DNA from: CAIWHR01 sp963836265
GTDB taxonomy: Bacteria > Pseudomonadota > Gammaproteobacteria > Burkholderiales > Casimicrobiaceae
Direction: 5' to 3'
NCBI GenBank assembly: GCA_963836265.1
Contig: CAWIIO010000002.1
Span: 372,001-436,000 of the forward strand
Length of the DNA stretch: 64,000 nucleotides
The notes beneath the pieces are model-generated. The model saw only the letters and a list, made by a program, of their open reading frames with translations, was not told where the DNA came from and did no database searches. Made by a program: the position numbers and the translations under genes. Positions 26,424-35,708 of the stretch are shown here, one piece after another; within the stretch, counting starts at the first letter, position 1; every line of letters begins with the position of its first letter.

Positions 26424-27257
26424 ATGGCTCTGCAAAAAGTCAAACCGACGTCGCCGGGTCGCCGGGCGCTGGTCAAGGTCGTTCACGCGCACCTGCACAA
26501 GGGACGGCCCGTCGAGGCGCTGACCGAGAGCCAGAAGCGGGGCTCCGGCCGCAACAACCGCGGCCACATCACCACCCGCCACAAGGGCGGCGGCCACAAG
26601 CATCACTATCGCATCGTCGACTTCAAGCGCGCGAAGGACGGCATCGCGGCGAAGGTCGAGCGGCTCGAGTACGATCCGAACCGCAGCGCGCACCTCGCGC
26701 TGCTGCTCTACGGCGACGGCGAGCGCCGCTACGTGATCGCCCCGCGGGGCGTAGCCGTCGGCACGGTGCTCCACTCGGGCCCGGAAGCGCCGATCAAGCC
26801 GGGCAACTGCCTGCCGCTGCGCAACATCCCGGTCGGCACCACGATCCACTGCATCGAGATGATGCCGGGCAAGGGCGCGCAGCTCGCCCGCTCGGCGGGC
26901 GCCGGCGTACAGCTCCTCGCGCGCGAGGGCGACTACGCGCAGCTTCGCCTGCGCTCCGGCGAAATCCGCAAGGTGCACGTGAACTGCCGGGCGACGATCG
27001 GCGAAGTCGGCAACGAGGAGCACAGCCTGCGCTCGATCGGCAAGGCGGGTGCGAACCGCTGGCGCGGCATCCGCCCGACGGTGCGCGGCATCTGCATGAA
27101 CCCCGTCGACCACCCGATGGGCGGCCGCACCAATGGCGGTGGCGGCCGGCACCACCCGATGTCGCCGTGGGGAACGCCGGCCAAGGGTTACAAGACGCGC
27201 AAGAACAAGCGCACCGATTCGATGATCGTGCGCCGCCGGCACGCGACCAAAGGCTAA
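26424..27257 (+). CDS. rplB: 50S ribosomal protein L2
   Basis: 277 residues. L2 is a primary 23S rRNA binder required for subunit association and peptidyl transfer. The RNA-binding core includes GRNNRGHITTRHKGGGHKHHYR-type sequence near residue 37-57, and the C-terminal loop has the conserved HPMGGRTNGGGGRHHPMSPWG (residues about 230-250) with the functional histidine. Followed by rpsS after 17 bases. Confidence 0.98.
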   Translation: MALQKVKPTSPGRRALVKVVHAHLHKGRPVEALTESQKRGSGRNNRGHITTRHKGGGHKHHYRIVDFKRAKDGIAAKVERLEYDPNRSAHLALLLYGDGERRYVIAPRGVAVGTVLHSGPEAPIKPGNCLPLRNIPVGTTIHCIEMMPGKGAQLARSAGAGVQLLAREGDYAQLRLRSGEIRKVHVNCRATIGEVGNEEHSLRSIGKAGANRWRGIRPTVRGICMNPVDHPMGGRTNGGGGRHHPMSPWGTPAKGYKTRKNKRTDSMIVRRRHATKG

Positions 27258-27274
27258 CTTAAGGGCAACGCATC

Positions 27275-27571
27275 ATGGCTCGTTCAATCAAGAAGGGACC
27301 GTTCGTCGATGGCCACCTGCTCGCGAAGGTGGACGCGGCTCGCGCGACCAACGACAAGAAGCCGATCAAGACCTGGTCGCGCCGGTCGACGATCACCCCC
27401 GAGTTCGTCGGCCTCACGATCGCGGTCCACAACGGCAAGCAGCACATCCCCGTCTACGTGTCGGAAAACATGGTCGGCCACAAGCTCGGCGAATTCGCGC
27501 TGACGCGGACGTTCAAGGGCCACTCGTCGGACAAGAAGGTCGCGGCGCCGGCGGCGCCGCCGAGGAAGTGA
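27275..27571 (+). CDS. rpsS: 30S ribosomal protein S19
   Basis: 98 residues, a few longer than E. coli S19 because of an Ala/Pro-rich tail (VAAPAAPPRK). S19 binds the 30S head with S13 near the A-site tRNA. RSIKKGPFVDGHL, IKTWSRRSTITPEFVG and GHKLGEFALTRTFKGH are the expected motifs. 11 bases to the rplV ATG. Confidence 0.98.
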   Translation: MARSIKKGPFVDGHLLAKVDAARATNDKKPIKTWSRRSTITPEFVGLTIAVHNGKQHIPVYVSENMVGHKLGEFALTRTFKGHSSDKKVAAPAAPPRK

Positions 27572-27582
27572 GAGGGCTTGCA

Positions 27583-27918
27583 ATGGAAACCAAGGCAATC
27601 CTGCGCGGCGTCCGGCTGTCGGCCCAGAAGGGCAGGCTGGTCGCCGACCAGATCCGCGGCCTGCCGGTCGACAAGGCGTTGAACATCCTCGCGTTCAGCC
27701 CGAAGAAGGGCGCCGTCATCATCAAAAAGGTACTCGAGTCGGCCATCGCCAACGCCGAGCACAACGACGGCGCCGACGTCGACGAGCTCAGAGTGAAGTC
27801 GATCTGCGTGGACAAGGCGGACAGCCTGCGCCGCTTCACCGCGCGCGCCAAAGGCCGCGGCAACGTCATCATGAAGCAGACCTGCCACATCCACGTCGTC
27901 GTCGGCGACGGCAAATAA
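27583..27918 (+). CDS. rplV: 50S ribosomal protein L22
   Basis: 111 residues from ATG 27583 (METKAILRGVRLSAQKGRLVADQIRG-type N-terminus); an in-frame GTG at 27568 overlapping rpsS would add five residues and is not favoured. L22 lines the peptide exit tunnel with L4. The long beta-hairpin and VLESAIANAEHNDGADVDEL are conserved. Confidence 0.97.
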   Translation: METKAILRGVRLSAQKGRLVADQIRGLPVDKALNILAFSPKKGAVIIKKVLESAIANAEHNDGADVDELRVKSICVDKADSLRRFTARAKGRGNVIMKQTCHIHVVVGDGK

Positions 27919-27926
27919 GGGACATC

Positions 27927-28626
<700 letters not shown>

Positions 28627-28643
<17 letters not shown>

Positions 28644-29040
28644 AAGGAAATACCGCAAGGAGCAGAAGGGTCGCAACAAGGGCGTCGCGACCGTCGGCGC
28701 CAAGGTGAGCTTCGGCGAGTACGGCCTCAAGGCCACCACCCGCGGCCGCCTCACCGCACGCCAGATCGAGGCGGCGCGGCGGGCGATGACGCGCCACATC
28801 AAGCGTGGCGGCCGCGTCTGGATCCGGATCTTTCCGGACAAGCCGGTATCGCAGAAGCCGGCCGAAGTCCGGATGGGCAACGGCAAGGGCAACCCCGAGT
28901 ACTACGTCGCCGAGATCGTGCCGGGCAAGGTCCTCTACGAAATGGACGGCGTCGACGAGACGATCGCGCGCGAGGCGTTCGCGCTCGCCGCGGCGAAGCT
29001 CCCGATCCGCACGACGTTCGTCCACCGCCTGGTCGGCTGA
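28627..29040 (+). CDS. rplP: 50S ribosomal protein L16
   Basis: 137 residues. L16 completes the A-site side of the large subunit and helps position tRNA. MLQPARRKYRKEQKGRNKGVA at the N-terminus, FGEYGLKA and WIRIFPDKPVSQKPAEVRMG are typical. It starts inside the end of rpsC (17-base overlap). Confidence 0.98.
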
Positions 29041-29051
29041 CGGAGGCGACG

Positions 29052-29261
29052 ATGAAACTCACCGAAACCAAGAAGGCGCTCGCCGCAAAATCGCCGGCCG
29101 AGCTCAAGACCGAGCTCGACGCGCTCCTCAAGGAGCAATTCGGGCTGCGGATGCAGAAGGCGACCCAGCAACTCCAGAACAGCGGCAAGCTGCGCCAGGT
29201 GCGAAGGAACATCGCGCGCGCGCGGACGCTGATCCACCAGAAGGCAGGAACAGGATCATGA
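29052..29261 (+). CDS. rpmC: 50S ribosomal protein L29
   Basis: 69 residues, a two-helix protein near the tunnel exit next to L23. MKLTETKKALAAKSPAELKT and FGLRMQKATQQLQNSGKLRQ with the RRNIARARTLIHQK end fit the family. The stop overlaps the rpsQ start (ATGA at 29258-29261). Confidence 0.97.
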   Translation: MKLTETKKALAAKSPAELKTELDALLKEQFGLRMQKATQQLQNSGKLRQVRRNIARARTLIHQKAGTGS

Positions 29262-29557
29262 GCGAGCAGACCCAGACGACGACGGCGGACGCCGCTCCGG
29301 CAAAGACGATCATCCAGACGCTGACCGGCCGCGTGGTCGGCGACAAGATGAACAAGACCGTCACCGTGCTAGTGGAGCGGCGCGTCAAGCATCCGCTGTA
29401 CGGCAAGGTCGTCACCCGGAGCCACAAGTACCACGCGCACGACGAGAACAACGAGTTCAAGGAAGGCGATCTCGTCGAAATCCAGGCGTGCCGCAAGCTC
29501 GCCAAGACCAAGGCGTACCGGGTTACCCGGCTGCTCGAGAAAGCCAAGGTGATCTAA
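29258..29557 (+). CDS. rpsQ: 30S ribosomal protein S17
   Basis: 99 residues. S17 is an early 16S rRNA binder of the 30S body with an OB fold. An N-terminal extension of about 20 residues (SEQTQTTTADAAPAKT) precedes the conserved TLTGRVVGDKMNKTVTVLVERRVKHPLYGKVV-type core and the KYHAHDENNEFKEGD motif. It is the last gene of the S10 group; a promoter follows. Confidence 0.97.
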   Translation: MSEQTQTTTADAAPAKTIIQTLTGRVVGDKMNKTVTVLVERRVKHPLYGKVVTRSHKYHAHDENNEFKEGDLVEIQACRKLAKTKAYRVTRLLEKAKVI

Positions 29558-29570
29558 CGATCTGAGTGGC

Positions 29571-29599
29571 TTGCCGAAAATTGCAAAGGGTGCCATAAT
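29571..29599 (+). promoter_or_regulatory. Extended -10 promoter of the spc operon
   Basis: TTGCCG (29571-29576), 17 bases, CATAAT (29594-29599) preceded by TGC. It lies between rpsQ and rplN, where E. coli has its spc promoter. Transcription would start near 29606, leaving a leader of about 175 bases. Confidence 0.7.
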
Positions 29600-29780
29600 T
29601 TCCGTTTGGCTTTCCGCGGCTTCGGCCCTGACCAACGGCATTTGGGTCTTGCGCCGCGGGCATCCCCGGACGGGGTCCAAAACTGGCCGCGGCAAGGAAG
29701 CCGCGACCGCAGCCGATCGGCGAGTCCACCGGCAGCGGCCGCAGTGTCCAATGACCCGCGGATTAAGTTGGAGAAGCAGC

Positions 29781-30149
<369 letters not shown>

Positions 30150-30158
30150 GGAGCGACC

Positions 30159-30473
30159 ATGCGCAAGATCAGGAAAGGCGACAACGTGGTCGTGATCGCC
30201 GGCCGCGACAAGGGCAAGCGGGGCGAGGTCACGCGGGTGCTCGCCGACCGCGTTCTGGTTTCCGGCATCAACCAGGTGAAGAAGCACCAGCGGCCCAACC
30301 CGATGAAGGGCGAGCAGGGCGGCATCGTCAGCAAGGAGATGCCGATCCACGCGTCGAATGTCGCGGTCTGGAACCCGGTCACGCAGAAGCCCGACCGGGT
30401 CGGCGTCCGCATGCTCGCGGACGGCCGCAAGGTCCGGTTCTACAAGTCGAACGGCGAGCTGATTGGCGCATGA
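30159..30473 (+). CDS. rplX: 50S ribosomal protein L24
   Basis: 104 residues. L24 is an assembly initiator near the exit tunnel. The KOW motif RKGDNVVVIAGRDKGKRGEV starts near residue 4 and the loop VKKHQRPNPMKGEQGGI follows. Nine bases from rplN. Confidence 0.97.
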   Translation: MRKIRKGDNVVVIAGRDKGKRGEVTRVLADRVLVSGINQVKKHQRPNPMKGEQGGIVSKEMPIHASNVAVWNPVTQKPDRVGVRMLADGRKVRFYKSNGELIGA

Positions 30474-30483
30474 GGAGATGACG

Positions 30484-31023
30484 GTGGCCCGCCTGAAGGA
30501 AATCTACAGGAAGGAAGTGGTGCCCGCGCTGACCACTCAGTTCGGGTACAAGTCGGTGATGCAGGTGCCGCGGATCGAGAAGATCGTCCTCAACATGGGC
30601 GTCGGCGAAGCGATCGGCGACAAGAAGCTGCTCGAGAACGCCGCCGGCGACATGCAGAAGCTCTCCGGGCAGAAGCCCGTGATCACGAAGGCGAAGAAGG
30701 CCATCGCCGGGTTCAAGATCCGCGAGGGCTATCCCATCGGCTGCATGGTCACGCTGCGCCAGGCGCGGATGTACGAGTTCCTCGATCGCCTGATCTCGAT
30801 CGCGCTGCCGCGCGTGCGCGACTTCCGCGGCGTGTCGGGGCGCTCGTTCGACGGGCGCGGCAACTTCAACATGGGCGTCAAGGAACAGATCATCTTCCCG
30901 GAGATCGAGTACGACAAGATCGACACCCTGCGCGGGATGAACATCACGATCGCGACCAGCGCCAAGAGCGACGCCGAGGCGAAGGCGCTGCTCGCCGCGT
31001 TCCGCTTCCCGTTCAAGAACTGA
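30484..31023 (+). CDS. rplE: 50S ribosomal protein L5
   Basis: 179 residues from a GTG at 30484 (VARLKEIYRKEVVP-type N-terminus), which matches the family length and is six bases after GGAG (30474-30477). An ATG at 30478 directly abutting that GGAG would add two residues, and a still earlier start lies within rplX. L5 binds 5S rRNA and contacts the P-site tRNA. SVMQVPRIEKIVLNMGVGEA, GFKIREGYPIGCMVTLR and FSDGRGN-type (RSFDGRGNFNMGVKEQ) motifs are present. Confidence 0.96.
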   Translation: MARLKEIYRKEVVPALTTQFGYKSVMQVPRIEKIVLNMGVGEAIGDKKLLENAAGDMQKLSGQKPVITKAKKAIAGFKIREGYPIGCMVTLRQARMYEFLDRLISIALPRVRDFRGVSGRSFDGRGNFNMGVKEQIIFPEIEYDKIDTLRGMNITIATSAKSDAEAKALLAAFRFPFKN

Positions 31024-31030
31024 GGACCCC

Positions 31031-31336
31031 ATGGCGAAACTGTCGCTCATCAACCGCGAAGAGAAGCGCCGCCTGCTGGTGAAGAAATTCGCCAAGCGGC
31101 GCGAGGCGCTCCTCGCGATCATCAACAACACGAAGGTGGCGGACGAGGATCGGCTCGCGGCCCGGCAGAAGCTGCAGCAGCTGCCGCGCAACGCGAACCC
31201 GACGCGGCTGCGCAACCGCTGCGCGATCACCGGCCGGCCCCGCGGCTATTTCCGCAAGTTCGGCCTCGGCCGCAACAAGCTGCGCGAATTCGCCATGCGC
31301 GGCGAGGTGCCGGGCATCGTCAAGGCCAGCTGGTAA
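31031..31336 (+). CDS. rpsN: 30S ribosomal protein S14 (zinc-free form)
   Basis: 101 residues, the long type without the CxxC zinc ligands. S14 is a 30S head protein. LVKKFAKRREALLAI and NPTRLRNRCAITGRPRGYFRKFGLGRNKLREFA-type C-terminus are canonical. No zinc-dependent paralogue is seen in the window. Confidence 0.98.
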   Translation: MAKLSLINREEKRRLLVKKFAKRREALLAIINNTKVADEDRLAARQKLQQLPRNANPTRLRNRCAITGRPRGYFRKFGLGRNKLREFAMRGEVPGIVKASW

Positions 31337-31362
31337 AACGAACAGTGCAGGTGAGGTGAAGC

Positions 31363-31758
31363 ATGAGCATGACTGATCCGATCGCCGACATGCTGACGCG
31401 CATCCGCAACGCGCAGATGGTCGAGCAGACCGTCGTCGCGATGCCGTCGTCCAAGGTCAAGCTGGCTATCGCGAAGGTGCTGAAGGACGAGGGCTACATC
31501 GACGGCTTCAAGGTCTCGGGAGAGGAAGTGAAGCCCGTGCTCGAGATCGCGCTCAAGTACTACGCCGGCCGGCCGGTGATCGAGCGGATCGAGCGCGTGT
31601 CGAAGCCGGGTCTGCGCATCTACAAGAGCAAGGACGACATTCCGCGGGTGATGAACGGGCTCGGCATCGCGATCGTATCGACGTCGCGCGGCGTGATGAC
31701 CGACCGCAAGGCGCGCGCCACCGGCGTCGGCGGCGAAGTCCTCTGCATCGTCGCCTGA
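31363..31758 (+). CDS. rpsH: 30S ribosomal protein S8
   Basis: 131 residues. S8 binds the central domain of 16S rRNA and in E. coli represses the spc operon at rplE. MSMTDPIADMLTRIRNAQMV and the C-terminal STSRGVMTDRKARATGVGGEVLCIV-type sequence are as expected. GAGGTGAAGC precedes the ATG. Confidence 0.98.
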   Translation: MSMTDPIADMLTRIRNAQMVEQTVVAMPSSKVKLAIAKVLKDEGYIDGFKVSGEEVKPVLEIALKYYAGRPVIERIERVSKPGLRIYKSKDDIPRVMNGLGIAIVSTSRGVMTDRKARATGVGGEVLCIVA

Positions 31759-31779
31759 CCACGAACGAGGGGCAGACAC

Positions 31780-32307
31780 ATGTCGCGCATTGGCAACCAC
31801 CCCATTCCGCTGCCGGCGAAGGTCGAGGTGACGCTCGGCCCCGGCGCGATCACGGTCAAGGGGCCGCTGGGCTCGCTCAGCCGCACGTACGGCAGCGAGC
31901 TCACGATCGAGAAGGACGGCGACACGCTCGTTTGCAAGGCGGCGAACCAGGCCGCCAAGCCCATGCACGGCACGCTGCGGGCGCTGGTGGCGAACATGGT
32001 CAAGGGGGTCACCAGCGGTTTCGAGAAGAAGCTGACGCTGGTCGGCGTCGGCTTCCGCGCGCAAGCGGCCGGCGACAAGATCAATCTGTCGCTCGGCTTC
32101 TCGCACCCGGTCGTGCATGCGATGCCCAAGGGGGTCAAGGTCGAGACGCCGATACAGACCGAGATCGTCGTCAAGGGCATCGACAAGCAGCAGGTCGGCC
32201 AGGTCGCGGCGGAGATCCGCGCGTATCGCCCGCCGGAGCCGTACAAGGGCAAGGGCGTACGTTATGTCGACGAGCGGGTCGTCATCAAGGAAACGAAGAA
32301 GAAGTGA
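31780..32307 (+). CDS. rplF: 50S ribosomal protein L6
   Basis: 175 residues with two tandem L6 folds. It binds near the sarcin-ricin loop and factor-binding site. MSRIGNHPIPLPAKVEV at the N-terminus, VNMVKGVTSGFEKKLTLVGVG-type linker and the C-terminal motif RPPEPYKGKGVRY are present. Confidence 0.98.
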   Translation: MSRIGNHPIPLPAKVEVTLGPGAITVKGPLGSLSRTYGSELTIEKDGDTLVCKAANQAAKPMHGTLRALVANMVKGVTSGFEKKLTLVGVGFRAQAAGDKINLSLGFSHPVVHAMPKGVKVETPIQTEIVVKGIDKQQVGQVAAEIRAYRPPEPYKGKGVRYVDERVVIKETKKK

Positions 32308-32332
32308 GCCCGGTTAAAAGCAGAGGCATTCG

Positions 32333-32686
32333 ATGAACAAGAAGGAAGCTCGGCTCCGTCGCGCCCGCAAGACCCGGGTTCGGATCGCGCTGCAGGTCGC
32401 GACGAGGCTCGTCGTCAGTCGCTCGAACTGCCACATCTATGCGCAGATCGTGGCGCCGACCGGGGACAAGGTGCTGGCGAGCGCCTCGACGCTCGAAGCC
32501 GCCGTCCGCAAGGAACTCAAGAACGGCGGCAACAAGGCCGCCGCAGCGGTCGTCGGCAAGCGGATCGCCGAGCGCGCGAAGGCGGCCGGCATCGAGACGG
32601 TGGCGTTCGATCGTTCCGGCTACCGCTACCACGGGCGCGTGCAGACGCTGGCCGACGCCGCGCGCGAGAGCGGCCTCAAGTTCTAG
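32333..32686 (+). CDS. rplR: 50S ribosomal protein L18
   Basis: 117 residues. L18 delivers 5S rRNA to the large subunit together with L5. RARKTRVRIALQVATRLVVSRSN near the N-terminus and the C-terminal DRSGYRYHGRVQTLADAARESGLKF-type sequence are conserved. Confidence 0.98.
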   Translation: MNKKEARLRRARKTRVRIALQVATRLVVSRSNCHIYAQIVAPTGDKVLASASTLEAAVRKELKNGGNKAAAAVVGKRIAERAKAAGIETVAFDRSGYRYHGRVQTLADAARESGLKF

Positions 32687-32712
32687 GGCGACGACACTGA
32701 CAAGGGTCCGAC

Positions 32713-33237
32713 ATGGCAAGAATGCAGCAACGGCAGCAGCAACAGGACGAACGCGGCGACGGGCTGAAGGAGAAGATGATCGCCATCAACCGCGTAACCA
32801 AGGTGGTGAAAGGCGGCCGGATTCTCGCGTTCGCGGCGCTGACCGTCGTCGGCGACGGCAACGGCCGCGTCGGCATGGGCAAGGGCAAGGCGAAGGAAGT
32901 GCCCGTTGCCGTCCAGAAGGCGATGGACGAGGCGCGCCGCCGCATGATCAAGGTCAACCTGAAGAAGGGCACCCTCCACCACGCGGTCGAGGGCCGCCAC
33001 GGCGCGACGAAGGTGTTCATGCAACCGGCAGCCGAGGGCACCGGCGTCATCGCCGGGGGCCCGATGCGCGCGGTCTGCGAAGTGGTCGGTCTCGCCAATG
33101 TGCTCGCGAAGTGCCATGGCTCGACCAATCCCTACAACCTCGTGCGCGCAACGCTGAACGCGCTCGAGAACCTGAATTCGCCGGCCGAGATCGCCGCCAA
33201 GCGCGGGATGACGGTCGAGCAGTTGATGGAGGCGTGA
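32713..33237 (+). CDS. rpsE: 30S ribosomal protein S5
   Basis: 174 residues. S5 is in the mRNA entry channel and contributes to fidelity. A Gln-rich N-terminal extension (RMQQRQQQQDE) precedes LKEKMIAINRVTKVVKGGR, and the C-terminal domain has the GVIAGGPMRAVCEVVGLANVLAKCHGSTNPYN-type motif. Three bases before rpmD. Confidence 0.98.
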   Translation: MARMQQRQQQQDERGDGLKEKMIAINRVTKVVKGGRILAFAALTVVGDGNGRVGMGKGKAKEVPVAVQKAMDEARRRMIKVNLKKGTLHHAVEGRHGATKVFMQPAAEGTGVIAGGPMRAVCEVVGLANVLAKCHGSTNPYNLVRATLNALENLNSPAEIAAKRGMTVEQLMEA

Positions 33238-33240
33238 CGC

Positions 33241-33435
33241 ATGACCACGCCCAGGAAGCTTCGCGTGACGCTGGTGAAGAGCACCAACAGCTGCAAGCAG
33301 GACCACCGCGACACGGTGCGCGGGCTTGGCCTCAAGTGGACGAACCACGCGGTCGACGTCGTCGATACGCCGGCGACGCGCGGGATGATCAACAAGGTCG
33401 GCTACCTGCTCAGGGTCGCCGAGCCAAAGGCATGA
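33241..33435 (+). CDS. rpmD: 50S ribosomal protein L30
   Basis: 64 residues. LRVTLVKSTNSCKQDHRDTV and RGLGLKWTNHAVDVVDTPAT fit L30; the family is small and absent from some bacteria but usual in betaproteobacteria. Start ATG three bases after the rpsE stop. Confidence 0.96.
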   Translation: MTTPRKLRVTLVKSTNSCKQDHRDTVRGLGLKWTNHAVDVVDTPATRGMINKVGYLLRVAEPKA

Positions 33436-33445
33436 AGGAGCCGCC

Positions 33446-33877
33446 ATGCGGCTGAACACGATCAAGCCGGCCGCGGGGTCGAACAAGGCTAGGCGCCGTG
33501 TCGGGCGCGGAAGCGGCTCGGGCCTCGGCAAGACTGCCGGCCGCGGCCACAAGGGCCAGAAATCGCGCTCGGGCGGCTTCCACAAGGTCGGCTTCGAGGG
33601 CGGCCAGATGCCGCTGCAGCGGCGGCTGCCGAAGCGCGGGTTCGTTTCGCCCAGCCGTTACGACACCGCGGAAATCCGCCTGTCCGATCTGGCGAAGCTG
33701 CCGGTGGCCGAGATCGACCTCCTTGCGCTGCGTGCGGCGGGTCTCGTGCCGGCGCGGGCCAGGACGGCGAAGGTCATCAAGGCCGGTGAATTGAACAAAG
33801 CGGTGAAGCTCTCGGGCATTGCCGCGACCAAGGGTGCCAAAGCGGCGATCGAAGCCGCCGGCGGCAGCGTCGCTTAA
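33446..33877 (+). CDS. rplO: 50S ribosomal protein L15
   Basis: 143 residues. MRLNTIKPAAGSNKARRRVGRG, the glycine/arginine-rich segment GSGLGKTAGRGHKGQKSRSGG and the MPLQRRLPKRGF motif are diagnostic. L15 is a late-assembly protein of the large subunit. The next gene is secY after 38 bases. Confidence 0.98.
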   Translation: MRLNTIKPAAGSNKARRRVGRGSGSGLGKTAGRGHKGQKSRSGGFHKVGFEGGQMPLQRRLPKRGFVSPSRYDTAEIRLSDLAKLPVAEIDLLALRAAGLVPARARTAKVIKAGELNKAVKLSGIAATKGAKAAIEAAGGSVA

Positions 33878-33915
33878 CCGCCCTCCGCGGCGAACAACGA
33901 AAAAGGAAGACAGCG

Positions 33916-35238
33916 TTGGCCATCAGCAACCCGGCCCAGAAATCAGGATCTAAGTACGCCGACTTGAAGCGGCGGCTGTGGTTCCTGCTGGGTGCGCTCG
34001 TGGTCTACCGGGTGGGGACGCACATCCCGGTGCCGGGCATCAACGCGAACGTGCTGGACGAACTGTTCCGCTCGCAGCAGGGCGGCATCCTCGGCCTGTT
34101 CAACGTGTTCTCGGGCGGCGCGCTGCAGCGCTTCTCGATCCTCGCGCTGGGCATCATGCCCTACATTTCGGCGTCGATCATCATGCAGCTTTGCACGGTG
34201 GTCGTCCCCTCGCTGGAGGCGCTCAAGAAGGAAGGCGAATCGGGGCGGCGCAGGATCACCCAGTACACGCGCTATGCGACGCTGGGTCTCGCCTTCTTCC
34301 AGGCGCTCGGCATTTCGATCGCGCTCGAGGCCCAGCAGGGGCTCGTGCTCGCGCCGGGCTTCTCGTTCCGGATCATCACCGCGATCACGCTGGTCACCGG
34401 CACGATGTTCCTCATGTGGCTGGGCGAGCAGATCACCGAACGCGGGCTTGGCAACGGCATCTCGCTCATCATCTTCGCCGGGATCGCGGCGGGCCTCCCG
34501 CGCGCCATCGGCCAGACGCTTGAACAGGCTCGGACCGGAGCGTACTCGATCCCGCTGGTGCTCGGTATCGCGGCGCTGGTCGTCGTCGTCACGGCGTTCG
34601 TCGTGTTCGTCGAGCGCGCGCTGCGCAAGATCCTGGTCAATTACGCGAAACGGCAGGTCGGCAACAAGGTCTACCAGGGCCAGAGCTCGCACCTGCCGCT
34701 GAAGCTCAACATGGCCGGCGTGATCCCGCCGATCTTCGCCTCGTCGATCATCCTGTTCCCGGCGACGGTGGCGTCGTGGTTCGGCCAGGGCGACCAGATG
34801 ATCTGGCTGCGCGATCTGGCCTCGACGCTTGGCCCGGGGCAGCCCATCCACGAGATCCTGTACGCGGCCGCGATCATTTTCTTCTGCTTCTTCTACACGG
34901 CGCTCCAGTACAACCCGAAGGAAACCGCCGAGAACCTGAAGAAGAGCGGCGCGTTCATTCCGGGCTATCGACCGGGCGAGCAGACGGCGAGGTACATCGA
35001 GAAGATCACGCTGCGCCTGACGCTCATCGGCTCGCTCTATCTGGTCGTGGTGTGCTTCGTCCCGAACTTCCTGATCGCATGGAAGAACGTGCCGTTCTAT
35101 TTCGGCGGAACGTCGCTGCTGATCATCGTGGTGGTGACGATGGACTTCATGACGCAGGTGCAGGCGTACCTGATGTCGCAGCAGTACGAGAGCCTGCTGA
35201 AGAAGGCGAATTTCAAGGGTGGGCTGCCCACGCGTTGA
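33916..35238 (+). CDS. secY: Preprotein translocase subunit SecY
   Basis: 440 residues from a TTG start at 33916 with AAAGGAAG upstream. SecY forms the ten-helix protein-conducting channel of the inner membrane. The first helix begins after KRRLWFLLGALVVYRVGTHIPVPG; the plug/TM2 region FNVFSGGALQRFSILALGIMPYISASIIMQL-type and the cytoplasmic loop with FIPGYRPGEQTA (near residue 355) are intact. Its stop overlaps the infA ATG (TGATG). Confidence 0.98.
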   Translation: MAISNPAQKSGSKYADLKRRLWFLLGALVVYRVGTHIPVPGINANVLDELFRSQQGGILGLFNVFSGGALQRFSILALGIMPYISASIIMQLCTVVVPSLEALKKEGESGRRRITQYTRYATLGLAFFQALGISIALEAQQGLVLAPGFSFRIITAITLVTGTMFLMWLGEQITERGLGNGISLIIFAGIAAGLPRAIGQTLEQARTGAYSIPLVLGIAALVVVVTAFVVFVERALRKILVNYAKRQVGNKVYQGQSSHLPLKLNMAGVIPPIFASSIILFPATVASWFGQGDQMIWLRDLASTLGPGQPIHEILYAAAIIFFCFFYTALQYNPKETAENLKKSGAFIPGYRPGEQTARYIEKITLRLTLIGSLYLVVVCFVPNFLIAWKNVPFYFGGTSLLIIVVVTMDFMTQVQAYLMSQQYESLLKKANFKGGLPTR

Positions 35239-35456
35239 TGGCCAAGGAAGACACGATACAGATGCAGGGAGAGATCCTGGAGACGCTGCCCAACGCGACG
35301 TTCCGGGTGAAGCTGGAGAATGGCCACGTCGTCCTCGGCCACATCTCCGGGAAGATGCGGATGCACTACATCAAGATTTTGCCGGGGGACAAGGTGACGG
35401 TGGACCTGACGCCGTACGACCTCACCCGGGCGCGGATCATCTTCCGCGCGAAGTGA
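35238..35456 (+). CDS. infA: Translation initiation factor IF-1
   Basis: 72 residues, an OB-fold protein that occupies the 30S A site during initiation. MAKEDTIQMQGEILETLPNA, the GHISGKMRMHYIKILPGDKV motif and RARIIFRAK end are canonical. Coupled to secY by a one-base overlap. Confidence 0.98.
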   Translation: MAKEDTIQMQGEILETLPNATFRVKLENGHVVLGHISGKMRMHYIKILPGDKVTVDLTPYDLTRARIIFRAK

Positions 35457-35468
35457 CGGAGACGAGCG

Positions 35469-35582
35469 ATGAAAGTACTGGCTTCGGTGAAGAAAATCTG
35501 CCGCAACTGCAAGATCATCCGGCGCAACGGCGTCGTGCGCGTCATTTGCACGGATCCGCGCCACAAGCAGCGGCAAGGCTAG
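35469..35582 (+). CDS. rpmJ: 50S ribosomal protein L36 (zinc form)
   Basis: 37 residues (MKVLASVKKICRNCKIIRRN then a short basic end). Zinc ligands Cys11, Cys14, Cys27 and His32 are all present, so this is the zinc-binding form. It lies between infA and rpsM as in most proteobacteria and closes the spc group. An inverted repeat follows immediately. Confidence 0.97.
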   Translation: MKVLASVKKICRNCKIIRRNGVVRVICTDPRHKQRQG

Positions 35583-35584
35583 CG

Positions 35585-35682
35585 GCTATCCGCTGTCGGC
35601 TGTCGGCTGTCCGCTGTCAGCAACCGCAACCAGACCAGACGCGACGATTTTTGCTGAAAGCGGAACGCTGACAGCTGAAAGC
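35585..35682 (+). repeat. Intergenic inverted repeat, GCTGTCGGCTGTCCGCTGTCAG family
   Basis: The left arm (35585-35623) is five near-copies of a 9-10 base unit (CCGCTGTCGG, CTGTCGG, CTGTCC, GCTGTCAGCAA). The right arm (35651-35682, TTGCTGAAAGCGGAACGCTG then ACAGCTGAAAGC) is its approximate reverse complement, with a 27-base loop. It fills the rpmJ-rpsM spacer and is related to the single arm at 7901-7936. Confidence 0.75.
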
Positions 35683-35708
35683 TCGAGCGAAGCGAGAACG
35701 AGGACGAA

